16,223 bases of DNA, taken from assembly GCA_019242435.1 (NCBI GenBank), contig JAFAVN010000367.1:1-16223 (forward strand). The letters run 5' to 3'. The stretch comes from Verrucomicrobiota bacterium. Its GTDB lineage: Bacteria > Verrucomicrobiota > Verrucomicrobiia > Chthoniobacterales > JAFAMB01. The notes under the pieces were generated by a model, which did not search any database, was not told the DNA's origin, and saw nothing but the letters and a program-made list of their open reading frames with translations. Position numbers and translations under genes: made by a program. This document shows, piece by piece, positions 1-7,196 of the stretch (position 1 is the stretch's first letter; every line of letters begins with the position of its first letter).

Positions 1-547
1 CCTTTGCCATTAATAGCAGCGCCAACGGTTTACCAACGAGCATGCTCCGGCCCAGAATCACTGCCCGGCTACCTTCGATTTTTACGCCGGTCTCGAGCAA
101 TAATCTCTGACACCCCTGGGGTGTACAAGGTACTAGAGCGCTCGGATCGCCCATGGCTAATTTGCCCACGTTGACCGGGTGAAAACCGTCAACATCCTTG
201 GCCGGATTCAACGCGAATGTGACCTTCAAATCGTTAATGTGCTTGGGGAGCGGCGATTGGACCAAAATGCCATGAATCTCGGAATCGGCGTTGAGCTTTT
301 GCACGATCCCGAGCAACTCTCCCTCCGTGGTTTCGGCCGGCAGTTCGATCTTACGTGAATGGAATCCGAGCTCCTGCGAGGTTTTATCTTTGCGCCTGAC
401 ATAGGTTATCGATGCCGGGTCACTTCCCACCAGGACAACGGCCAAGCCCGGTGTTACGCCGTGACGCTTCAGGTCTAAGGTTTTCTGGCCGGTCTCGCGA
501 TTGATTTTCTCAGCAATGCGTTTTCCGTCGATGAGGTTGATGGCCAT
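1..547 (-). CDS. folD: FolD, methylenetetrahydrofolate dehydrogenase/cyclohydrolase (3' end beyond window)
   Basis: Bifunctional cytosolic enzyme that oxidises 5,10-methylene-THF to methenyl-THF with NADP and hydrolyses it to 10-formyl-THF, feeding one-carbon units to purine and formyl-Met synthesis. Translating from the ATG whose complement lies at 545-547 gives MAINLIDGKRIAEKI, a normal FolD start. Family motifs seen in order: VGSDPASITYVRRK (about residues 40-53; Tyr49 and Lys53 match the catalytic Tyr/Lys), GILVQSPLPKH, DVDGFHPVNVGKL, PCTPQG, and the Rossmann motif GRSMLVGKP. The reading frame is open for 182 codons to the left edge; roughly 100 C-terminal residues should lie outside. It sits 57 bp after the gnd stop on the same strand, so co-transcription with gnd is plausible. 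Confidence 0.96.
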   Translation of the reverse strand, partial: MAINLIDGKRIAEKINRETGQKTLDLKRHGVTPGLAVVLVGSDPASITYVRRKDKTSQELGFHSRKIELPAETTEGELLGIVQKLNADSEIHGILVQSPLPKHINDLKVTFALNPAKDVDGFHPVNVGKLAMGDPSALVPCTPQGCQRLLLETGVKIEGSRAVILGRSMLVGKPLALLLMAK

Positions 548-604
548 GGGATCGGGAGATTCTGAAAACCGCGCGGCAAGCTAGCCGCTTCGTAGCAAGA
601 TTCG

Positions 605-2023
<1,419 letters not shown>

Positions 2024-2112
2024 ATCGGATAATCATGGTTAAAAGCTTGGCCAGCGCCCTTCTGAAAGACCAGCGGCGCCTGCGGATAATGGCCAGTACG
2101 CCAAGCCGTGAC

Positions 2113-2153
2113 CGGCGTCAACGCCGTGAGGGCGTGTGAACGCCGTCAACGCG
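2113..2153 (-). repeat. Isolated inverted copies of the minisatellite unit
   Basis: CGGCGTCAACGCCGTG (2113-2128) and GAACGCCGTCAACGCG (2138-2153) are near-direct repeats of each other. The reverse complement of the second, CGCGTTGACGGCGTTC, matches the core of the array at 2408-2949 (for example CGTTGACGACGTTCC). They lie about 250 bp away from the array in the opposite orientation. Confidence 0.5.
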
Positions 2154-2182
2154 ACGGGAAGGTGGCTAACCCCCCCGCGCGC

Positions 2183-2240
2183 TGGAGGGGAGCCGCTTTA
2201 TAGGTGGGCAACGCTATTGGCGTCTAACAGGCGGCTCCCG
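2183..2240 (-). repeat. 58-bp palindromic dispersed element, copy 1
   Basis: Begins with GGAGGGGAGCCGC and ends with GGCGGCTCCCG, so the ends are imperfect inverted repeats of each other and the copy could fold into a hairpin. Its reverse complement aligns along its length with copy 2 (2326-2384) and copy 3 (10766-10822). Shared features are the GGGAGCCGCC edge, a CTAACAGGCGG or CTTACAAAGCGG inner edge, and the CCCCTCC outer edge. It resembles a REP/BIME-like or very short MITE-like element in architecture; the family is not identified. Confidence 0.65.
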
Positions 2241-2325
2241 CGAGCAACCCAGCGATTGCTTCGTCCCTTTCCGAATAGGATTCAGGCAAGAGGCGTAAGG
2301 ATTGATGGGAGCCTTTTGGGTATTC

Positions 2326-2384
2326 CCGGGAGCCGCCTGCTCTTTGCCGATAGACCTAGCCACTTACAAAGCGGCTCCCCTCCA
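2326..2384 (+). repeat. 58-bp palindromic dispersed element, copy 2 (inverted relative to copy 1)
   Basis: Starts CCGGGAGCCGCC and ends CTTACAAAGCGGCTCCCCTCC-like, the reverse complement of the outer edge of copy 1. Together with copy 1 it forms an inverted pair with about 85 bp between. That intervening stretch (2241-2325) has no recognisable content. Copy 2 ends about 25 bp before the minisatellite begins. Confidence 0.65.
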
Positions 2385-2407
2385 GGCGCGTTCGGCGTTT
2401 GCGCGAT

Positions 2408-2949
2408 TTGCCGATGTTCCCGCGCGTTCACGGCACGGCGTTCCCGCGAGGTTGACGACGTTCCCGCGAGGTTGACGACGTTCCCGCACGTTGCCGGCGT
2501 TCCGCAGGTTGACGACGTCCCACGCGGGTTGTCGACATCCCCACGCGTTGACGACGTTCCACGCGGGTTGCGACACTCCCACGCGTTGACGACGTTCCCA
2601 GGCGGGTTGCCGGCGTTCCCGCACGTGACGACGTCCCATGGGGGGTTGCCGGCGTCCCCACGCGTTGCCGACGTTCCCACGTGGGTTGCGGCGTTCCCGC
2701 ACATTGACGACGTCCCACGCGGGTTTGCCGACATTCCCATGCATTGACGGCGTCCCCACGTGGGTTACCGGCGTTCCCACGCGTTGACGACGTTCCACGC
2801 GGGTTACCGGCGTTCCCACGCGTTGCCGACATTCCCACGCGTTGTCGACCTTCCACGCAGGTTGTCGGCGTTCCCTGAACGTTGACGGCATATTCCCTGC
2901 GGGTAGACGGCGTTCCCGCGGTAGACGGCGTTCCCCTGTGTTCCCGCTC
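2408..2949 (+). repeat. Degenerate ~20-bp minisatellite with a 39-bp higher-order unit
   Basis: About 25 imperfect copies of a ~20-bp unit run across this stretch. From about 2509 to 2822 they alternate between type A (TTGACGACGTTCCACGCGGG) and type B (TTGCCGGCGTTCCCACGCG), giving eight successive A-B dimers of 38-40 bp, for example at 2548-2585, 2586-2625, 2626-2664, 2665-2703, 2704-2743, 2744-2783 and 2784-2822. At the right end the alternation decays into diverged single units such as TAGACGGCGTTCCC (2904, 2922). Units vary by substitutions and 1-2 bp indels, so the array is old or under relaxed copying. There are no unique spacers between identical repeats, so it is not a CRISPR array. 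Confidence 0.9.
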
Positions 2950-2982
2950 GCCCCCTGGATCAACCCGGCATACAGTACCCGT

Positions 2983-3453
2983 ATGTGCAGATACGACGTC
3001 AAAGTGACAGCGGAGGCGCTACCGGCATTTCCGCCGGCTTTCTCGCCAACGGAAGGAGCCGTTGTTGATTTCTTTGGGGTCGTCCGGGAGGCGGAGAATC
3101 ACGCCAAAATCTCGGGCCTGGACTATGAGGCGTTTGCGGAAATGGCGGAAGCCGAGCTGCGTCGGGTATCGGAGCAGGTAGCCGCAAAGTATCCGCTTGC
3201 CTCCGTAACAGTCTATCATCGGACCGGGTTCGTCCCGGTGGGTGAACCTTCACTTTTCACTCGAGTCACTGCGGCCCATCGGGACGAGGCATTCGCCGGC
3301 TGCCGGCAATTGGTCGAGCTGTTAAAGGCCAGGGTACCAATCTGGAAACATCCATCTTACCTCCAGTCTCCGGCAGAAACTGGTGAGAACGTCGCGACGG
3401 CGGTCGAGGCCGCTACCGGAAATCCGGTAACACATTCCGGAACGAAGCCTTGA
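2983..3453 (+). CDS. moaE: MoaE, molybdopterin synthase catalytic (large) subunit
   Basis: With MoaD-thiocarboxylate, this subunit inserts two sulfurs into precursor Z (cPMP) to make molybdopterin. Starting at the ATG at 2983 gives 156 residues, close to the ~150 typical of the family; the frame is open further upstream only because it runs into the minisatellite. Visible motifs: GAVVDFFGVVR (25-35), the VTAAHRDEAF segment with His99/Arg100, and LLKARVPIWK (113-122), whose Lys115 and Lys122 correspond to the conserved catalytic lysines (Lys119/Lys126 in E. coli numbering). The tail after IWKHPSYL is divergent and ends in a Thr/Ser-rich stretch. No moaD or other molybdopterin gene is adjacent. 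pgsA follows 67 bp downstream. Confidence 0.93.
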   Translation: MCRYDVKVTAEALPAFPPAFSPTEGAVVDFFGVVREAENHAKISGLDYEAFAEMAEAELRRVSEQVAAKYPLASVTVYHRTGFVPVGEPSLFTRVTAAHRDEAFAGCRQLVELLKARVPIWKHPSYLQSPAETGENVATAVEAATGNPVTHSGTKP

Positions 3454-3520
3454 TCGTGGCCGCTGTTACCTTTCGAGTCACAGTTCGTGGCAATTAGATG
3501 GTTAAACGGACAAAGTCGGC

Positions 3521-4093
3521 ATGAATTTGCCTAATCGGCTAACCCTGGTGCGTCTGGTACTTGTTCTGCCGTTTGTCTGGGCGTTGAGTGTGAGTTGGAC
3601 ATGGAGCAAGCCGATTGCGCTGCTCTTGTTCCTCATCGCGAGTGTTACCGATTACGCAGACGGCTACATTGCGCGCCGGTTTGGATTAGTGACGGTATTC
3701 GGCCAATTAATGGATCCGTTGGTCGATAAAATCATGACGGTCTCTGCGTTTATCTGCCTGGTGGCGACAGGTGATATACCGGCATGGGCGGTCATTGTCA
3801 TCGTCAGCCGCGAGTTTCTGATTACCGGGCTCCGCCTGGTCGGAGTCTCGCGAGGGCGAACGCTGCCTGCAGAGAAGCTCGGTAAATATAAGACGGTCTG
3901 GCAGATCATGACCGTGATTTATTATTTGCTTTGGAAAAGTCTTAAAGGATTGGGATGGCTGCCTCTTTCTCCGGAAGCCGACAAAGTGTTTTCGGGCATC
4001 GGGTTTGTCATCCTGATGATTACGGTGTTGTTGACCATCTTATCCGGATTGACCTATCTGGCGAAAAATCGGGATTTGGTGAGCGATGTTTAA
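3521..4093 (+). CDS. pgsA: CDP-diacylglycerol--glycerol-3-phosphate 3-phosphatidyltransferase
   Basis: Integral membrane enzyme of the CDP-alcohol phosphotransferase family; it makes phosphatidylglycerol phosphate, the committed step to phosphatidylglycerol and cardiolipin. The 190-residue product begins MNLPNRLTLVRL, typical of PgsA, and shows the full family signature at 44-69: D44-x2-D47-G48-x2-A51-R52-x8-G61-x3-D65-x3-D69. Several hydrophobic segments fit membrane helices, at roughly 8-25, 31-43, 78-98, 125-140 and 155-180. The ATG at 3521 has no strong Shine-Dalgarno sequence in front of it. Other CDP-alcohol transferases (pssA, cls-type) are less likely given the N-terminus and the length. 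Confidence 0.94.
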   Translation: MNLPNRLTLVRLVLVLPFVWALSVSWTWSKPIALLLFLIASVTDYADGYIARRFGLVTVFGQLMDPLVDKIMTVSAFICLVATGDIPAWAVIVIVSREFLITGLRLVGVSRGRTLPAEKLGKYKTVWQIMTVIYYLLWKSLKGLGWLPLSPEADKVFSGIGFVILMITVLLTILSGLTYLAKNRDLVSDV

Positions 4094-4116
4094 GAACGAG
4101 CGCGAACCCTTGCGAG

Positions 4117-4157
4117 AACGCTCGGAAGTTCCGGCGCGCTGGGCGCTTCCGAGCGTT
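4117..4157 (+). terminator. Perfect 12-bp hairpin downstream of pgsA
   Basis: AACGCTCGGAAG (4117-4128) is exactly complementary to CTTCCGAGCGTT (4146-4157) with a 17-nt GC-rich loop. It lies 24 bp after the pgsA stop and before the convergent gene ending at 4203. There is no T-run on either side, so it may act as a bidirectional barrier or an mRNA 3' stabiliser and not as a classical intrinsic terminator (inference). Confidence 0.6.
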
Positions 4158-4171
4158 GTTGTGCACCCGCG

Positions 4172-4212
4172 GCGTTCACGGCGTGTCGTGCTTCACATCG
4201 GTTCACGGCGTT
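4172..4212. repeat. Two short GTTCACGGCGT repeats
   Basis: GCGTTCACGGCGT (4172-4184) and GGTTCACGGCGTT (4200-4212) form an imperfect direct repeat in the short convergent spacer; the second overlaps the stop of the secreted-protein gene. A similar GTTCACGGCACGGCGTTCCC string opens the minisatellite near 2426, suggesting relatedness. Weakly supported. Confidence 0.35.
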
Positions 4213-4847
4213 CGGTCGGCTTCAAGGTCCCGACTTTTGCAGAGCTCACCGTTTCGCCAATCAAATATTTCGGTCGATACCGGCCAAACGCTGTTGTGAT
4301 AAAAGGATCGCAGTGGGACGCTGAATTCTTCCAGGTCGCCTCCCAACCGCGGAAACAGAAAAATCACTTGCCGGTTCGGGATCGCTGCCAAGCAGTCTTT
4401 ACCCAACAAACTATCAAATCGCGCAGAAAAGCCCGGGATAAGCAAAATTGACGAGAGCGCCGGGTCCTGGTCCTCGAGGCGTATGGCCACAATAACGCCG
4501 TGTTTATCCCGAAGAATCTTCGGTTGAAGATGCTGTAAGACGATTTGGGCGTGGGCGATTGCCAACGTGCGAAGCTCAGACACCGGTTGGGAAAGGGGGG
4601 GTGACAGCGCAGTTACGTGGCCATCTTTCTCGTCGTAATAGCTCAAAACCGTTTTTGTGGAACCATTGATTGGTTCCGCTACCGCCGTTCGGTAAAAATA
4701 CGGGTCGAGAATGATAACCGGCTCGGAGTAAGCGGGGTTAACCATCCAGCAAAAAGCCAGCAAAGCCAGAAACCAAAAGCCACACGTGACGACTGGGAAA
4801 GAAAACGGTTTCTCAGCAATCGAATCTCCCGGTACTCCCGTCCGCAA
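4203..4847 (-). CDS. Hypothetical secreted protein of unrecognised family
   Basis: I do not recognise this family. The frame is open from 5114, but the upstream part overlaps the ruvA start and a long repeat hairpin (4882-4961), so a later start is more likely. A TTG at 4845-4847 would give about 214 residues and place a hydrophobic signal segment (FWFLALLAFCWMV) some 25 residues in, with a plausible signal peptidase I site after AYS, just before EPVIILDP. The Cys in this segment does not fit a lipobox because Phe precedes it. The mature part (about 170 residues) has mixed alpha/beta character with segments such as VLSYYDEKDGHVTALSPPLS and RQVIFLFPRLGG. It converges with pgsA. The start is uncertain; no ATG supports a signal peptide. 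Confidence 0.55.
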   Translation of the reverse strand: MRTGVPGDSIAEKPFSFPVVTCGFWFLALLAFCWMVNPAYSEPVIILDPYFYRTAVAEPINGSTKTVLSYYDEKDGHVTALSPPLSQPVSELRTLAIAHAQIVLQHLQPKILRDKHGVIVAIRLEDQDPALSSILLIPGFSARFDSLLGKDCLAAIPNRQVIFLFPRLGGDLEEFSVPLRSFYHNSVWPVSTEIFDWRNGELCKSRDLEADRTP

Positions 4848-4881
4848 CGCTTCCGCCTTGCCCGTGTTTAGCGCCAAAGAT

Positions 4882-4961
4882 CTCACGCCAAGGCGCAAAG
4901 ACGCTAAGAAAAGACGGGCTACAGGTTTTCTTACCTTTGCGTCTTTGCGTATTGGCGTGAG
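4882..4961. repeat. Long imperfect hairpin (32-nt arms) upstream of ruvA
   Basis: Left arm 4882-4913 begins CTCACGCCAAGGCGCAAAGA; right arm 4930-4961 ends GCGTATTGGCGTGAG and contains TTTGCGTCTTTGCG. Most positions pair, across a 16-nt loop. On the plus strand the right arm is followed immediately by TCTTTTTAG, so the structure has the shape of an intrinsic terminator read left to right. Sequences of the CTTTGCGTCTTTGCGT / TTGGCGTGAG type recur in many unrelated bacterial genomes as dispersed repeats (recollection, not searched). It lies between the secreted-protein gene and ruvA, both of which point away from it. Confidence 0.75.
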
Positions 4962-5058
4962 TCTTTTTAGTCGGAAGTTCGAAGACGATTCGAAGCTTCT
5001 TGGGCCGGGACAACGGGATTTGAAGTTTGGGAGGGGTCGCGTACTTCTATAACTCAAC

Positions 5059-5655
5059 ATGATCGCTTTTCTGGATGGTGAACTGGCCGAGGCCTGGCCG
5101 ACGCAGGTTATCATCTGTGTACACGGCGTCGGCTACCTGGCGCAAATCCCGCTTTCCAGCTTCGAGCATTTGCCTCCGGTCGGTCAAAGGGTCAAGTTGC
5201 TGACCCATATGGTCGTCCGCGAGGACGCCCATCTACTGTTCGGATTCATTAGCGCAGCCGAACGAGACCTTTTTCGCTTGCTTTTGCAGCATGTTACCGG
5301 CATCGGGCCGAAGCTGGCGTTAGCAGTACTCAGCGGGATGCCGGTTTCGCAGTTTAAGGCAGCCGTCGTAAACGGGGATGTGGCGGCACTAGCCAAAATC
5401 AGCGGACTAGGGAAAAAGACCGCTGAGCGGATCATTCTCGAACTGAAAGACAAGGTTGGCGTGGCAGCAGCTTGGGAAGCCGCGGCTGCCGGACGGCATG
5501 ACGGCGCGGGAAAAGTGAACGATGCACTTCTGGCTTTGATTTCGCTCGGGTTCAAACAAGTTGAGGCTCAAAAAGCCCTCCGCGAGGTTCACACGCCAAA
5601 TGCTATTCAGGAGACAGACGAACTGGTTCGCCTAGCATTGAAGAAACTCGCGTGA
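5059..5655 (+). CDS. ruvA: RuvA, Holliday junction-binding subunit of RuvAB
   Basis: Binds four-way DNA junctions as a tetramer and loads the RuvB motor for branch migration during recombination and fork repair. The length of 198 residues is typical. Domains: N-terminal OB-fold (1-65) beginning MIAFLDGEL with VHGVGYLAQIP and the acidic pin Glu55-Asp56 in VREDAHLLFGF; two helix-hairpin-helix motifs, VTGIGPKLALAVLS (79-92) and ISGLGKKTAERIILELK (114-130); an Ala/Gly-rich flexible linker (about 135-150); and domain III (about 152-198), which contacts RuvB. The ATG at 5059 is set by the family N-terminus; no good Shine-Dalgarno sequence precedes it. The stop overlaps the next gene as GTGA. ruvB and ruvC are not in the window. 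Confidence 0.96.
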   Translation: MIAFLDGELAEAWPTQVIICVHGVGYLAQIPLSSFEHLPPVGQRVKLLTHMVVREDAHLLFGFISAAERDLFRLLLQHVTGIGPKLALAVLSGMPVSQFKAAVVNGDVAALAKISGLGKKTAERIILELKDKVGVAAAWEAAAAGRHDGAGKVNDALLALISLGFKQVEAQKALREVHTPNAIQETDELVRLALKKLA

Positions 5656-6974
5656 GCGCAGGGAGCACATTGAACTCAGTCGAGTTGGAGCGAGCCCAAA
5701 CGGTTCTCGCACGGATGCCTACGGCCGGGTTGTTTGCCGGAAAAGAGTGGCTGGTTTCTCCTGAGCCATTCTTGCTTCCGCCGGCGGTAGTGGATCAACT
5801 GGAACGGCTCGGGCACTGGCTGTTCAAGTTTGTCCGGGCCACGAACCACCTTTATTTCCAGAGCGTCAAAGGAAAGAAACCGGCCTGGATTAAAGACTAT
5901 TTCGATGCTGGAAAACCCGCCGATCTGATCCGGGTGGCGCGCTCAACGCCAGATGTCTTACCTGCGGTTATTCGGCCTGATATCATTCTGACGGACCACG
6001 GATGGAGGATTACGGAGCTGGATTCAGTCCCAGGAGGAATCGGGCTCACCGATTGGTTAAATCGTACTTATAGCGACTTGGGCTTCGACGTGATCGGTAC
6101 CCGGGACGGCATGGCGCGAGGTTTCGGCCGGATCTTCCCAAGAGGCGTCATTGCTGTATCTGACGAATCAGAGACCTATCGCCCTGAGATGCATTGGCTG
6201 GTAAGCCGATTGCGCGAGTTGCAATCGGCAGATTGGCAGGTGACACGGGCGGAAGAATGGAAATTTTCGCCGGAAACGCCGGTCTATCGCTTCTTTGAGC
6301 TGTTTGATCTGGGGAAGCTGTCACACCGGGAGCAATTATTCGAAGGTGTAATCAAGCGACAGTTGACTGTCACACCGCCGTTGAAGCCGTTTCTGGAGGA
6401 AAAGCTGGCGTTCGGTTTATTCTGGTCCAGGCCCCTGGCTCACTTCTGGCGGCGCGAGCTGAGTGATCGTCACTGGAAATTGTTACGGCAGTTTTTCCCG
6501 CATACTTGGATTTTGGACCCGACTCCTTTGCCGCACAACGCGGTGATCCCCGGCCTGGAAGTGCAAGATTGGAATGAATTGAAGAATTTCAGCCAGAAAC
6601 AGAGAGAACTGGTTTTGAAGATCAGCGGTTTTTCGGAGCGCGCCTGGGGAAGCCGGGGTGTGTTTATCGCGCCGGATCTGCCCCATCACGTTTGGGCCGA
6701 ACAGATCGACAAAGCGCTCGCCGCGTTTTCGACGAATCCGTATATTCTCCAGCGTTTTTATCGCGGTGCGCTTTTCGAGCAGAAGTATTTCGATCCGCAG
6801 AAAGGTGAGATCCGGGTGTTGCGAGGGAGAGTTCGGCTTTGTCCTTATTATTTCGTGGTGTCCCCTCACGAAGTTGTGTTAGGCGGCGTGTTAGCAACCG
6901 TCGTCCCGCCGGATAAGAAGATCGTGCATGGGATGCGAGATGCGATCATGGTTCCAGCAGCCGTAGGAGAATAG
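5652..6974 (+). CDS. Uncharacterised protein, putative ATP-grasp-like fold, coupled to ruvA
   Basis: Starts with GTG at 5652 overlapping the ruvA TGA by 4 nt, so translational coupling is likely; 440 residues. No named family recognised with certainty. The segment RPDIILTDHGWRITELDSVP (109-128) followed by GGIGLTDWL resembles the acidic/Gly loop seen in circularly permuted ATP-grasp enzymes of the glutathionylspermidine-synthase type. LKISGFSERAWGSRGVFI (322-339) looks like an ATP-grasp nucleotide loop (Lys, then a Gly/Ser-rich turn and GVFI). PYILQRFYRGALFEQKYF (363-380) resembles the xxVQxYI hinge strand, and VHGMRDAIMVPA (425-436) is a striking C-terminal motif. No signal peptide or membrane segment, so presumably cytosolic. 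Function unknown; peptide or amide ligase activity is a fold-based inference only. Confidence 0.85.
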   Translation: MSAGSTLNSVELERAQTVLARMPTAGLFAGKEWLVSPEPFLLPPAVVDQLERLGHWLFKFVRATNHLYFQSVKGKKPAWIKDYFDAGKPADLIRVARSTPDVLPAVIRPDIILTDHGWRITELDSVPGGIGLTDWLNRTYSDLGFDVIGTRDGMARGFGRIFPRGVIAVSDESETYRPEMHWLVSRLRELQSADWQVTRAEEWKFSPETPVYRFFELFDLGKLSHREQLFEGVIKRQLTVTPPLKPFLEEKLAFGLFWSRPLAHFWRRELSDRHWKLLRQFFPHTWILDPTPLPHNAVIPGLEVQDWNELKNFSQKQRELVLKISGFSERAWGSRGVFIAPDLPHHVWAEQIDKALAAFSTNPYILQRFYRGALFEQKYFDPQKGEIRVLRGRVRLCPYYFVVSPHEVVLGGVLATVVPPDKKIVHGMRDAIMVPAAVGE

Positions 6975-7026
6975 AGCGGGCGCCGCGCGCGAAGGAAACG
7001 CGCTGCCGATTGGATGGCGAAAATTC

Positions 7027-7060
7027 AGGAGTTTGAAGTTCGAATTTAGAAATTTCGAAA
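7027..7060 (+). repeat. AT-rich TTCGAA palindromic repeat, copy a
   Basis: Begins AGGAGTTTGAAGTTCGAATT and ends AATTTCGAAA; internally near-palindromic around TTCGAATTT / AAATTTCGAA. Related to copies at 7171-7196 (inverted) and 8349-8382. It stands out against GC-richer surroundings, in the spacer between two convergent genes. Confidence 0.65.
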
Positions 7061-7170
7061 CGCTAACCGCGAACAAACACCCGCCACCAAGCGGAGGACG
7101 AATGCGTAATTATCAAGCGATGAGGGATGGTAGGTCGCCACGCTACCGAAGGACTGCGAACGTCAGAAGC

Positions 7171-7196
7171 ATTCGAAATTCTAGATTCAAACTCCT
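7171..7196 (-). repeat. AT-rich TTCGAA palindromic repeat, copy b (inverted)
   Basis: The reverse complement begins AGGAGTTTGAA and ends with AATTTCGAAT, matching both ends of copy a with a shorter middle. It abuts the stop codon of the Gfo/Idh/MocA gene (7197) directly. Confidence 0.6.

Larger units (their letters stand above)
2024..2982. other. 959-bp gene-free divergent spacer filled with repeats
   Basis: This gap separates minus-strand gnd from plus-strand moaE. It holds an isolated, inverted version of the minisatellite unit (2113-2153), two inverted copies of a 58-bp palindromic element (2183-2240 and 2326-2384), and a long degenerate tandem array (about 2408-2949). Long open frames exist on both strands here, but they are low-complexity readings of a stop-poor repeat with a period near 39 bp, and I do not regard them as genes. 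No confident promoter was assigned for either flanking gene. Confidence 0.8.

Noticed and set aside
2408..2949. CRISPR array
   Set aside because: Units are about 20 bp, degenerate and directly abutting, with no identical repeats separated by unique spacers, and there are no cas genes nearby.
2842..2982. N-terminal extension of MoaE by 47 codons
   Set aside because: The added sequence is translated minisatellite, and the ATG at 2983 gives the normal family length.
2136..3002. Several long open frames on both strands across the minisatellite, with repetitive peptides rich in RRQPAW or DDVPRG motifs
   Set aside because: They overlap one another on both strands, have low-complexity repeat composition, and are explained by a stop-poor unit with a period near 39 bp. 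No frame is favoured over the others.
5020..5058. TTGAAG ... TATAAC promoter for ruvA
   Set aside because: The spacer is about 22 bp, too long for a sigma-70 promoter, and the -10-like box is only 5 bp from the start codon.
4848..5114. Upstream extension of the secreted-protein gene
   Set aside because: It would run through the 4882-4961 hairpin and overlap the ruvA start, and would bury the signal peptide over 100 residues into the protein.
6984..7005. GCGCG...CGCGC terminator after the ATP-grasp-like gene
   Set aside because: The stem is only about 5 bp in locally GC-rich alternating sequence with no T-run; not convincing.
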